This document shows positions 1-10,211 of a stretch of DNA of 64,000 nt, piece after piece. The notes beneath the pieces are model-generated. The model was not told the origin of the DNA, ran no database searches, and saw only the letters and a list, made by a program, of their open reading frames with translations. This DNA is from Garcia nutans. Lineage: Eukaryota; Streptophyta; Magnoliopsida; Malpighiales; Euphorbiaceae. The position numbers and the translations under genes are program-made. Position 1 is the stretch's first letter; the number at the start of each line of letters is the position of its first letter. The stretch covers positions 44,454,001 to 44,518,000 of the forward strand of contig CANTUV010000035.1 of assembly GCA_947685225.1 (NCBI GenBank), written 5' to 3'.

Positions 1-909
1 GATTCCGTTGGTCTTTCTATTATTCTATTCTATCTTATAATGATATTATCCATTGCATCATATTAGATTGCATCATGTGCGTGAGTTAGGACGCCCGTGT
101 TACCCGTGTTATGTTATGTAAGGGATACCATACTTTCACTCAAGGTATGGAGATTGAGCGTGGCAAAACCACTCATAGCCTTATACCATTTGGTATATAC
201 TTGCTATGGGAACCTAAGCCTTTTTAACCCAAAGACTAAAGCTCATGTAATTGGCCTAGTTACTTTCCTTAGGTTTTACCCCAAATGCATGTTGTTTGAC
301 TATGGTTAATTTATCTTGGCTTGAATCATGGCCTATTTGGTTTGTCCTTTTTCTAATATGACCTAAGTATATTGTAAGCTCAAATAAATTTTTCTTTAAA
401 GTCCAAAAGACCAAGGCTATTTTAAAAACTTTTCAAGATGGTCTTCGGACATAAAACTTTTCTAAAAACAAATCAAAAATTCTTTTGCTTATGGCCTAAA
501 TACTAAGCTCAAAATCCATTTTTTCTAAGATCTTTTTACAATGGACTTAGAAACAAAATTGTTTTTATCCAACCTTTTCTTACAAAGAGCTTGCAAATTA
601 TTTAGGTCAATTACGAAATACCAAAAATCAATTGTGGGCCTAGTTTATACTAAGAATAAATTAACCATGGGCTGGTTTTTGGCATGAATCATTAGTTACA
701 TTTTTCAAGTGAGAAATCTATTTATGATAAACCTCTTAATTTAGTTTTAATCTAATATAGCATAAAAGCTACTTTAGTTGGTTGGATGGATTAAAACCTA
801 ATTAATGGGAATTATCATGGATGGATTTCCATTTTCGAAAATATAACTATTGGTTGAAACGTCCAAGGAAATTATTCAAAAACAAGATATTCCATGTTGG
901 TATTTTGTT
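1..909 (+). other. E1 leader upstream of gag
   Basis: This 0.9-kb AT-rich stretch is the reverse complement of about 39,610-40,526 in E5, where it lies between the primer site and gag. It holds no convincing gene. A 70-codon reading frame at 97-309 has no recognisable domain. Confidence 0.75.
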
Positions 910-934
910 AAGCCTCAACAAAATACCAACATGG
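892..934. repeat. Filler-DNA inverted repeat at E1/E2 junction
   Basis: The arm CCATGTTGGTATTTTGTT (892-909) is followed by a 7-nt loop and its perfect reverse complement (917-934). The E5 counterpart near 39,610-39,640 has only one arm. The 12-mer AAGCCTCAACAA at 910-921 is repeated directly at 944-955 in E2 sequence. Both copies are templated from the immediate flanks, as in error-prone break repair. Confidence 0.8.
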
Positions 935-1190
935 GACACGGCCAAGCCTCAACAATTTTTATTTTTTGCACTTTGTCACAGTAAGTGACACGGCCAAAGG
1001 ACTTGGCCGTGTCCCTTGGCCGTGTCACTTGGACATGGCCAAGACTTCACCAATTGCTCTTTGTTTTTTTATTTTGCACCTCTTCTTCCAGTAGCAGACA
1101 CGCCCATGGGACATGGCCAAGTCACTGGCCGTGTCCCTCAACACATACAAGACACGGTCGTGTTAACCCTAACTTGGCCGTGTCTCTCAC
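934..1190. repeat. Palindrome array, E2 pol-ORF3 spacer
   Basis: Several copies of ACACGGCCAAG and its reverse complement CTTGGCCGTGT are arranged as short inverted pairs, for example around 987-1,033 and 1,111-1,140. The same array lies between pol and ORF3 in E3 and E4. It contrasts sharply with the AT-rich surroundings. Confidence 0.85.
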
Positions 1191-1420
1191 TTTTTCACTT
1201 TAAAAAACACGATTCTTTCACCTTTTTCCTCATTCAGTCCCTAGTTTCCTGTTTGTTCATCTTCTCGCTCTCTCACTTTCTCTCTCTAGCAACCTCCATT
1301 CTTTGTGATTCCAAGCTCCAAATCCTCCATTAAACCTCAAATCTCTTCACCAAAACTAGAAATAATCAATTAAAACTTCTTCTTTGCTCATAAAAGTTTG
1401 ATTTAATCAAGTTTTGGTGT

Positions 1421-1443
1421 TACATTTTTCAGATTTCTCAAGA
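1421..1443 (+). promoter_or_regulatory. Possible 3' splice site before ORF3
   Basis: A T-rich run ending in TTTTTCAG at 1,425-1,432 lies about 11 nt before the ORF3 start codon. E3 has a comparable TTTTTTTAG just before its ORF3 start. A spliced subgenomic RNA would be one way to express ORF3. This is inference from sequence form only. Confidence 0.35.
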
Positions 1444-2564
1444 TGCCAAGAACAAAGATAGTCTCACACCGCAAGAAGAAGAGGCCTACAACCGAAGGAG
1501 CTTCTTCCTCTTCATAAATTTCATCTTTGAAGAGAGCAAATTTTTTGGCTCATGGTTTTTTCCCGACGAGGTATGTTATTGATGAATCTCTTGATGCTCT
1601 GCAAATTAGGACTAATTTTTATCGATATGTGCAATTCCTTGGGTGGGAGAATCTAGTCTCCTTGCGACCTTTGCAGTTTGAGGAGCTGACTTTGGAATTT
1701 CTGACATCTCTTAAGGTTGAAAGAGATGATAAAAAAATTTGCACTAGAATGAGTTTTAAATTGCTGGGTAAATCATTTGTGCTTAATATTGAACAATTGA
1801 ATACTATATATGGTTTCCATCAGCATGGGGAAAGGTCGGTACCTAAAGAATTTAAACAACAATTTGCTTGGGGAGCATTAGGCTCGGGGACCTATGTGGC
1901 CAAATCGGCCAAAGCATCTAGATTAAGAAATTTCGCTTTGAGGTATTTGCATCGGTTTATGTCTTGTGGATTCTTTGCTTGGAAAGAGAGCCCGGGTGTG
2001 GTGGAATTGAGTGAGCTATTTTTCCTGGATTGTGCTTGTAATGCAACGCATGTTAGTGCCGGCTATTGGTTAGCCGATATTTTTGATACTATGGCTAATA
2101 AAAGGAAGGGGGCAATTTGTGTTGGAGGATTGATTACCACATTAGCAATAGCTCTTGTTGAGGATTTTGACCCAAGTACCAGTCGCATGACTAGAATTTC
2201 GGGTAATGACTCTTTGGATTTAGCTACACTTGAGAAGATGCACATAGTGGTGCATAGGAGAGGGACTTATATAATGCCTTTAGATGAGCCTGAAGCACCG
2301 GGGGACAGGCAGAAGAGAGCACGGGTCCAAGAGGAGTCCGACTCGGATTCTCTAGATCTAGATGAGGATGCTCCGGTCTCGGAAACACAAGAGGTACTTA
2401 TTTGGATTGAGGCCCTGGAGGGCAAGGTAGATAGACTGGAGGGCAAGGTGGACCATAACCATGCTGAGGTCTTGCAACAGTTGGAACAGATTAATAGCAA
2501 CCTTGCGAAGATCTTGAGTCTCCATCCCTCGGCTGCATCATCTTCACACCCGCCTTTTCCATAG
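1443..2564 (+). pseudogene. E2 ORF3 (post-pol, envelope-position) with early stop
   Basis: The frame starts at ATG 1,443 (MPRTK), hits a TAA stop at codon 25 (1,515-1,517), then runs open to 2,564, 374 codons in all. The E3 copy has the same MPRTK start and no stop there, which supports the start choice. The body is a globular region rich in Trp and aromatic residues (motifs FLGWENL, GFHQHGER, KQQFAWGALG). A serine/aspartate-rich linker (SDSDSLDLDED) follows, then a short heptad-like coiled coil near the C-terminus. It matches the type annotated as putative plant transposon protein in Athila-type elements, at the place of the env-like ORF. No signal peptide or membrane helix is evident. The function is unknown. 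Confidence 0.8.
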
Positions 2565-4151
2565 ATTTTGAGTTCCTTGTTTTATTGTGTTTAGTGTATT
2601 TTTGTTATTGTTTTTATTTTTGTTTTCATGTTAACATTTTATATTTGGATATTTTATTTTTATATATTGTATTTTGTTTGTTTTTTACCATTTGTGTTTG
2701 TGATGAAAAGTTAGGGTTTTGCCTCACCAGGGTACGATGGAAGACAGGTTGTACTTAACTCTTTTTCTTTATTATTCTTGTTTTCCATTGAGGACAATGT
2801 AAATTCTAAAGTGTGGGGTAATCTTTAAGCTTTTATATTCGTGTTTTGGTTTGTCTTAGTGTGTTTTATTGTGTGTTGTGCATGGCATAATTGTTGAAAA
2901 TTTATTGATCTTTTCTGTGATTCTAGCATTATAGTTGAGACTTTAATATCAGCATGGAGATTAGCATTTGAATTCATTCATGATCAATTTTTGCATTCTG
3001 CAATTTATGACATATAAATCTTTGAGAACCCACCTGTGTGAGTTTTGAGCCTCATAGATTGAATTTTATTATCAGTTGATTTTCTTTTCTTAAGTGTGCA
3101 CCTTCATGATTTTGCATCTCTAGAGCTTGCTTTTGCATACTGATTGAACTCACATTATGATTTAATCTCAAGTTTTAAAATGATGAAGGCAAATTAGGTT
3201 AGCCCTTTAGCTTAAAAAGACCTCCCTTAATATTGAATTCCTTAGTGAGCCAAGTTGAGCCTTTGACCTTTTCTTGATTGATCAATACAATTATCAACTC
3301 AACTTTGTCTTATTATCATCATACCTGCATTAAGGAATGGAGTTCTTATGATATGACAATAGGGTGGTTTATTTCAAAGTGTGGGATAAGCAAATATATA
3401 TAAAAAAATAGTATTGCTATTTGGGGTTGAAATGCATACTTTGCGCATTGTATTTGATTAAGAGTTGATTATTCTTTTCCTCTACATTTTAAGCTAGATG
3501 TTCTATGCAATGTTATATTTTGTATATATATGTATTTAAAAACAAAAAAAAATTATTATATATGATAAAAAAAAGAAGAGAAAATAAAATAAAATATATA
3601 TATATACAAAATTTATATATGTTCTAGTATTGGTTATCAAAAGAGGAATGTTGACTCATGTATTTTTATGCAAGTATGTAAGATTATCAAGGGTTGGTGA
3701 GTTTGCCATTTGAGGGAGTTATGAGTTTCTTAGCAAGAGTATTGTCTAATTTAGATACTCTATTTCTTGATGCTCCAGCTTAAATGTCTTTTCTCACACT
3801 TTTACCTTAGCCCCATTACATCCAAATGAAAGACCTTCGGATTATTTCTTGAGAAAATCAGTGAGGGAGATTGGATAATTAAGCAAGTTTATGGTAGTAT
3901 GCAGTCATGAGTGGTTTGAGTGAATTAACCTATGAAATTGAGTGAAACACTTAGATGAGAGATAAGATTTGTATGTCTGGATTAATGTATGAGTTAAGAA
4001 AATCTTGATTGAAGGAAATTGCAATTATTTATGTCTGACTCTTAAAGTATTTCATCTTATATACTGGAATTATAGTTAAGGTTGTTTGAATTTTTAATTT
4101 ATGCCATGTGAATTTGCTTGAGGACAAGCAAAGTTTTAAGTGTGGGGTAGT
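2565..4151 (+). other. E2 3' untranslated region with repeated polypurine-like motif
   Basis: No gene is seen. The motif GTGTGGGGTA preceded by TGAGGACAA occurs at 2,789-2,820 and again at 4,119-4,151 directly before the LTR, with a weaker copy (AAAGTGTGGGATAA) near 3,376. A TA-rich microsatellite lies around 3,540-3,610. Homologous sequence occurs in E3 (12,147-13,769) and in part in E4 (29,952-30,607). Confidence 0.75.
4119..4151 (+). other. E2 polypurine tract
   Basis: AAGTGTGGGGTAGT ends directly before the TGTTTTATTAG start of the LTR, the expected place for plus-strand primer formation. The same motif flanks the 3' LTR of E3. Confidence 0.7.
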
Positions 4152-4436
4152 TGTTTTATTAGTTTTTGTTATATATTTGTGTCTTGTTTATTATGATAAT
4201 TATTGTTTTCTTTAGGTATTTTGTTAGTTTAATATGTTTATTTAGTGTTTTTATTAATTTTGGTAGTTTTAGTTTATTTCCGTGTTTATGTCGTTTTTGA
4301 TCTAGTTTTTAGTACGGTGTTTATGTTTTGTTGGTTATTGTTTATTTACTTCTTGTTTAAAGTTTGTTTGGAGTTTTGTTTTAGGTTAAAAAAGCCAAGG
4401 AAGCAAATTGAAGGAAAAAAGGTACAGTAGCTGACA

Positions 4437-4860
4437 CAGGCAGAGGACACAGCCAAGTCACTGGCCGTGTCCCATACCAAGTTAAAGAGGAAGTTTAAGA
4501 CACAGAGAGGGACACATGCAAGGGACACGGCCAAGTCAGTGGCCGTGTCCCTCCAAAGATGCTCAAACACGGTCAAGTTGCTCCAACTTAGCCGTGTCTC
4601 ACTTACATCCAAAGCAAAGAAGAATAATTCTCACAGAAGCAAACACAGGCAAGGGACACGGCCATGTCACTGGCCGTGTCCCTCCAAAAAGGTCCAACAC
4701 GGCCAAGTCAACCTCCAACACGGCCGTGTCACTCAACCAAAGAAGAAAAGATAAAAATTAAGCAGTAGTGAACACAAGCAAGGGACACGGCCAAGTCACT
4801 GGCCGTGTCCCTCCAAATACCACCAACACGGCCAAGTCTCATCCATCTTGGCCGTTTCTC
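4437..4860. repeat. Palindrome array in E2 LTR (about 130-bp period)
   Basis: Palindromes such as GGGACACGGCCA-6 nt-TGGCCGTGTCCC (4,653-4,682) recur at about 4,519, 4,653 and 4,782. Each is followed by a looser pair, giving a tandem unit of about 130 bp upstream of the TATA box. Confidence 0.9.
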
Positions 4861-4903
4861 TCATGAACCAAAGACAAAGCGGATTTTTAAGGCGGAGGTT
4901 TCG

Positions 4904-4912
4904 TATAAAAGG
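4904..4912 (+). promoter_or_regulatory. TATA box of E2 LTR
   Basis: TATAAAAGG lies downstream of the palindrome array. E4 has the same arrangement at 21,721. Confidence 0.6.
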
Positions 4913-5851
4913 AAAAAAAGAGAGTTAGGGTTTGGGGTTGTTGAGATTTTGAGAGAGTTTTAGCCGTTAAAGACAGTTTAGGTTTTGATAACTTTGTTTT
5001 CTTTGATTTTTCATTACACTTTGATTAATCTAGCTTAGATTAGATTGTTCTAGCTATTGATACATCCTTCTTGCAAGATTTGAACAAGAGATTCTTCAGA
5101 AGCTTCAAGGAGTTTGTAATTTGGTTTTGTTCTTGAACTTTATCTCTTTATTTTCATTGGAATTGTATTTATGGATATTATCATGTCTGAATTGATTTCT
5201 GTGAATATTAATGAGATGAGTATGTTTGATAGCATTATGAACTAATTTGATCAAGTCTAGGGTTTGTATGGATCTGCTATGATTGTATGAATTGGTTATT
5301 CTCTTAGCTAATAATTTATTTAGCCTTGATTGAATGGAATATTGTTAATATATAATTGATTGGCCACTAACTATGTGTTTTAGGTATTAGATGATGGATT
5401 GAGAGATGAAGTCTAATGCTGGAACAATTCAATTAGGGACTTAGGTGAATTAGAGATATAACCTATTAAAAAGATTATTTCAATTATAACAAGATTAGTT
5501 GAAAGAGGTTTGAATGTGAGAGCTTATTTCTTTGACTCGATTAATTGAGTTGTTTGAGATTTAATCTTTGAAATTAAATTAGTTAAGAGGAATAACCATT
5601 CATACATATAAGTAGTAGAGATCAAGTGAATCAAAACATCAGCTTAATTTACTTTTATTCGTTTTAAACTTCAATCAATCTTCTTCATTAGTTAACAATT
5701 TAAATTTCTTCATTACTTGTTATTCATAATCTGATAATCAATTAGCCACTTTAGCTTCCTTGTGAGACGACCTTGGGGCGATCACCTTTGCTACAGCTAC
5801 CTCGTATACTTGCGAGTGACGCTTTGTGGTAGAGTTAATTTGAGCGCAACA

Positions 5852-6751
5852 CTATTCAGTCTGCCTGAGCTACTAAGGCTCAAACTCTAAGGTACTTCAT
5901 GCTCTCATTGGACCCTATTGTCCAAAATTGGTTCAATACCTTCGATGATGGAACACAAAAGAGTTGGGATATACTTTACAAAGCCTTCATCCAGCAATAT
6001 GGGTATAATGTCAAGTTGGAAGTTACCTTAATGGAAGTGGAGTCCATTAGACACAGGCCAAATGAGAATTTTGTGGACTATGTGAAGAGATGGAGAAATA
6101 AGGCTGCTTTGCTCAAGAAAAGGCTCGATGAATCTGATCAAATAAGGATGATCATGAGAGGCATCCTGCCCAATCTCTGTGAAAGGATGTCTCATATACT
6201 CATCCGTGACTTCAAAGATCTTCTCCAAGCTGGTTTGCAAATTGAAGAATGGGAAAGAGAGAAGAACCATTTTTCAATAAGAAGGAATGAGAAAGGGAAT
6301 TACCAGTCCAAAAATCAAAGCACGCAAAAAGAAGTTGATGTCAATACAACCGGTCAAGCAAATCGAAGGCAGTTTTCAGATCTGGGGAAGCCTCTGTCTT
6401 GGGTCTTTGACAAGCTACAAAAGAAGGGACTATTACAGCCATTGACTCCTCGACCTTTGCTGAATCCTTTACCCCCCAAAATTTAACACTAAAGCCTTTT
6501 GTGAGCTTCATCAAACACAAGGACATGAGACAGACAAATGCTTACGATTAAAACATGAGATCCAAAATTTAATCGATAGTGGTAAGCTACCGGAGCCGGA
6601 CAAGCCCAATATAAAGAACAATCCTTTGCCTAAGTTTGGAAGAGTACCTTCACCGGCAAACTTCATGGTAGGAAAAGGATTGGAAGAAGATTTTGTTTTA
6701 TCCTCTTTTCAAGATGGAAATATTGAAGATATGAAAGGAAAAGAAGCTTAA
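5852..6751 (+). pseudogene. E1 gag, 5'-truncated and frameshifted
   Basis: This is the C-terminal part of a Tat/Ogre-type Gag. It holds the gag core (motif around WFNTFDDG, then a charged helix-rich segment ending near RNKAALLKKR) and a zinc-binding motif of the form C-x2-H-x4-H-x4-C followed by LKHEIQNLID. The frame is open from 5,852 to 6,486. A one-base insertion in the C run just before breaks it, and the remainder continues in another frame to a stop at 6,749-6,751. The first part of the protein was lost when E2 inserted and its left end was deleted. Comparison with E5 shows the normal order. Gag would form the particle and package element RNA in the cytoplasm. Confidence 0.8.
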
Positions 6752-7335
6752 ACTCAACGAACTTTCCTTAGCTTGAATGTTGCTTTTCGATTTTACTTTC
6801 TTTAATATTTAATTTGAACAATTATGTTTTTCAAGTTTGTTTGAATAAATTACTTTCATCAAAATCTTGTTGGTCTTTGTTCATTTTGGTGCTCAACCAA
6901 TGAGGAATTTAGTTTGATGTTTATAAATTAATGTGTCTAGGCATCATGACTTGAAAGACTTTACTAGGTGAGGGAATTGCTCTATAGCATTGAGTTGTGT
7001 ATGCTTACTTACAGAGGGCTCCTGCATAATTACCTTTGTCTAGGTCCTAGTCAGTCTTAGAACATGCTTTGACAAACTTTTGAGGCGAAATTGAACTCTG
7101 CTTATTTAGGAGAGAAATTATCTAGGCATTGTTTGGTTAGCCAACAACTAGTATCCACCCAATTAAATATCAATCCCTAGTTGTCCCTTTGAGCCTTCAT
7201 AAAATTTAGCTTTCTTTTCATTAGCATATAACCCCAACAACCTGTCCTGAGCTGTTGTGATACTTTTGGCAAGTCTTATGATCACTAAGATGAAGATGCA
7301 AGAAGATTAAAAGAAAGTAATGATTAGTCAAGATC

Positions 7336-7436
7336 ATGAAGATAGTCGAAGTTCTCAAGACCATAAGGGTAGTTGATGTTTTCAAGACCATAAGGATAGT
7401 TGATGTTCTCAAAACCATAAGGGTAGTTGAAGTTCC
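7336..7436 (+). repeat. 27-bp tandem repeat, 3-4 copies
   Basis: A unit like GTTCTCAAGACCATAAGG plus GTAGTTGAT repeats with few changes. The length is a multiple of three, so it encodes a 9-residue repeat (VLKTIRVVE-like) in an 80-codon frame at 7,336-7,578. E5 carries the same repeat at 37,290-37,390. Confidence 0.75.
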
Positions 7437-8595
7437 CTTAATATCTCTAATATATCAAGACAACATCAACATCAGAGTAACAAATGATTTATTCCAGTTA
7501 AAGAAGATCTATGTTACTCCACTCATCCATTATTGGAAGCCCAAGTCGGTACAAACAAGACAACTTTGTTTGAGCTAGGACCAAAAATAAAGAAAGGAAA
7601 AAAGAAGAAGAAGAAAAAAAAAAACAAAAGAAGAAAACAAAAAGGAAAAAGAAAAAGAAAATCTAGAAAGGTGGTTCAGAAAGCCAAATGAGTTCTCTTT
7701 TACCTAAAGCAGCAAAATACTTCCATTTGGTTCATAAAGACATTTTTACTTGAATTGGTTCAACCCAACCAAAGATTATATCAAAATCAAAGAAAAAGGA
7801 GAAAGACCATCCAATTCTTGAAAGTTCTGTACTTGACAGTCCTATAAGGAAGAAGGACAAAATGATAAAATGGTCAAAGAAAGGGAAGAGTAAGAGAAAT
7901 AAAGAAAAGGGAGAAGAAGAAAAGAAACAAATTTGGGAACCAAACTTTTTTGCAAGGGCAAAAACTATCCTAATCAAGATCCAGATTAATGCCAAGAAGA
8001 TAGAAGGAATTTGAAGTCTAGCAAGATTGCCTCCAAACTACCTAAAATTCAAACAAGAAATTTGTAGTGTGAGGGTTTGTCCATTGTGTCACACCAGCTC
8101 CAATCTCAAAATGGCCTTCACTTTAACACATGTCCCTCATAGACCCCATTTCAAGCCTATCAAAGACCTGTAGGTAGAGTCTATTAGTGGAGATAGTTTG
8201 GATAAGCATGCATATGAGATAGACAATATTTAAACTTAAAGGAGACCATTGGCCAAGTAATGTGTATGTGCCTATCTAAAGTGCAACAGTTCTTACCTAA
8301 ATAGAAATGATTCCCGAGTTTATTACGGTAACTAGGGTTGTCATGTTATAGATATGTTAATTTGGAAAAATTAAGTCCTAAGGTATATTGACATTGATTT
8401 GGCAAAGCCAACATTTGATTTCAAAATAAAAAATTCAAAAAAAAAATATTTTGTCATACAAAGCCTTCAAGTTAAGGGAAGTATGTTGAACCTCCAAAGG
8501 ACACATTGGGCAAAGGAAATGATTATTGACAAGGTCATGAAGAAGCTATCAGCCGACATGCTGAAACATAGTTCGAAATAGATGAATCCCTAACT

Positions 8596-8784
8596 CTACT
8601 GCTTAGAGTCTCCACCACTCATGTTTTCAACATCTTGAATATAAAAGCCACAAATGCAAAGCTTTTGATCATTCCAATGCAAGACTTGAACAAGCGTCAA
8701 AAAGGAACCGATAAGAACACTTCTGCTGATCACCCCGGTCTGTGAGTCAATGGAACGACTGTAAGTATCATTCATGCATATCAT
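8596..8784 (-). other. Antisense reading frame in E1 interior
   Basis: A 62-codon frame opposite to the element encodes the motif TLVQVLHW among others. In E5 the homologous frame is longer (138 codons, 35,761-36,177). In E1 stops follow the GGDSKQ end. Antisense ORFs are known in some Tat-group elements, but nothing here proves expression. Confidence 0.3.
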
Positions 8785-9254
8785 GCATACATGAGCATAT
8801 CACATTGCACTTTCTTGTCTTGTGTTGTCAATTCCTTGGCAAAATGAACAACAAACACACTGCGAAGTAAAGAATCAAAAGAAGATATCAAATTAGGGGG
8901 CATAGAAAGCCCATTACTTGAGAAAGCTCCAGTAATCTTGCAAAGAGAAGAAATACGTGCTTGTGCGAAGAACTAGACAACAACAACAACAATCAGAGTC
9001 CGCATAGAAAAATCATGGGTTTGAGCCTACACAGGGGGCAAAGTTTCTCCTTTTCAATTTTTTGAGTTTATATGTAAAATATTTTCAAACTCACTTGCAA
9101 ATATCTTGCCACGCAGGGAGAAATGGAGAGGATTTGAAGGAAAGCTAAAAAGGGCTGAATTTTTTGCAAAAGTGCAAAGGAAGAACAAAAAAAATGGAAT
9201 AAAAAAAGAAAATTAGAATTCTCAAAAGAATGAAGATGCAAAAGACAAAAGATC

Positions 9255-9735
9255 AATCCATCTAAAAGAGCTGAAGCCAGGGTAAAGACCCGACCTCCAA
9301 TGGATAAAGATCCAGGTTTTAAGGGTAAAGACACAATCTCCAAAGGATGAAGATCCATTTTCAAGGGTGAAGACCCGATCTCAAAGGATGAAGATCCATT
9401 TTCAAGGGTGAAGACCTGATCTCAAAGGATAAAGACCTGATTTTCAAGGATGAAGATCCATTTTCAAAGGTGAAGACCTGATTCCAAGGATGAAGATCCA
9501 ATTTCAAAGGGTGAAGACCCATTTTCAAGGATGAAGACCCGATCTCAAAGGATGAAGATCCATTTTCAAGGGTGAAGACCTGATCTCAAAGGATAAAGAC
9601 CTGATTTTCAAGGATGAAGATCCATTTTCAAAGGTGAAGACCTGATTCCAAGGATGAAGATCCAATTTCAAAGGATGAAGACCCATTTTCAAGGATGAAG
9701 ACCCGATCTCAAAGGATGAAGATCCATTTTGTGGG
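9255..9735 (+). repeat. 41-bp tandem repeat with 164-bp higher-order unit
   Basis: Units like GGATGAAGATCCATTTTC / AAGGGTGAAGACCCGATCTC repeat about 11 times. The block starting GATCTCAAAGG recurs exactly at 9,377, 9,541 and 9,705, a spacing of 164 bp or four units. E5 has the related array at 34,722-35,375. Confidence 0.9.
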
Positions 9736-9799
9736 CAAAAAACCACAATGCATATAATAACAGGAACAATCAGACTTCTCAAATGATAAAAGGTCAGTC

Positions 9800-10125
9800 A
9801 AACTCAATCTCAGGTCCAAGTACCCATTCTCGGGTCCAAGTACCCATTCTCGGGTCTAAGTACCCAAATCAAATCAATCTCGAGTCCAAGTACCCAAATT
9901 CAATTCAATCTTGGGTCCAAGTACCCAATCTCGGGTCCAAATACCCATTCTCGGGTCCAAGTACCCAAATCAAATTCAATCTCGGGTCCAAGTACCTAAT
10001 CACGAGTCTAAATACCCAATCTTGGGTCCAAGTACCCAATCCCGGGTCCAAGTATCCAAATTCAATCCAATCTCGGGTCCAAGTACACAAATCAAGTTCA
10101 GTCTCGGGTCCAAATACCCAAAAAA
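9800..10125 (+). repeat. CCAAGTACCC tandem repeat array
   Basis: A core of about 20 bp (TCTCGGGTCCAAGTACCCA) alternates with 31-bp versions carrying AAATCAAATTCAA. Only the beginning of this array remains in E5, which is cut at 34,606. Confidence 0.85.
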
Positions 10126-10195
10126 AAATTCAAATAACCATCTCATCAAAAAATGAGTCTTGCTGCTTTTCACTCTCTAAAGTCTCAGATCGTTC

Positions 10196-10211
10196 AAGCA
10201 GGGGGGCAAAC
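10196..10211 (+). other. E1 polypurine tract
   Basis: GCAGGGGGGCAAAC lies directly before the LTR start TGTAGACCC at 10,212. Confidence 0.75.

Larger units (their letters stand above)
935..5851 (+). mobile_element. E2: Athila-like 3' remnant in E1 gag
   Basis: E2 keeps only the 3' part of an Athila-type element: a spacer with palindromes, ORF3, a 1.6-kb untranslated region, the polypurine tract and a complete 3' LTR ending in GCGCAACA at 5,851. It begins at a point equivalent to about 28,517 in E4. Its 5' LTR, gag and pol were lost together with about 0.7 kb of the E1 gag, leaving the filler junction at 892-934. The E1 gag resumes at once after 5,851. Confidence 0.85.
4152..5851 (+). repeat. 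E2 3' LTR
   Basis: This 1,700-bp LTR starts TGTTTTATTAG and ends GCGCAACA. It contains a palindrome array (4,437-4,860), a TATA box (TATAAAAGG, 4,904-4,912) and a conserved terminal block around 5,765-5,822 shared with the LTRs of E3 and E4. The E1 gag resumes at 5,852. Confidence 0.9.
6752..9254 (+). other. E1 non-coding interior (no pol)
   Basis: In an autonomous element pol would be here, but no protease, reverse transcriptase, RNase H or integrase motif was found in any frame. The stretch matches E5 (about 35,380-37,973) in inverted orientation. It contains a 27-bp tandem repeat (7,336-7,436), a polypurine stretch (7,585-7,670) and an antisense frame (8,596-8,784). Confidence 0.7.

Noticed and set aside
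97..309. Small protein gene in the E1 leader
   Set aside because: No domain, and the E5 homologue near 40,220-40,430 is not clearly open over the same length.
985..1333. Reading frames across the palindrome array (also at 4,346-4,761, 11,457-11,829, 15,065-15,543, 21,162-21,447, 31,787-32,174)
   Set aside because: They are made of repeated ACACGGCC units read in all frames and both strands, with no domain; the repeat explains their openness.
4437..4860. Possible CRISPR-like array
   Set aside because: Units are palindromes with repeated spacers in LTRs of eukaryotic retrotransposons; there are no unique spacers and no cas genes.
5765..5822. Conserved block ending the Athila LTRs considered as a tRNA or small RNA gene
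   Set aside because: It does not fold as a cloverleaf with the expected tRNA boxes; it is simply the conserved LTR end shared by E2, E3 and E4.
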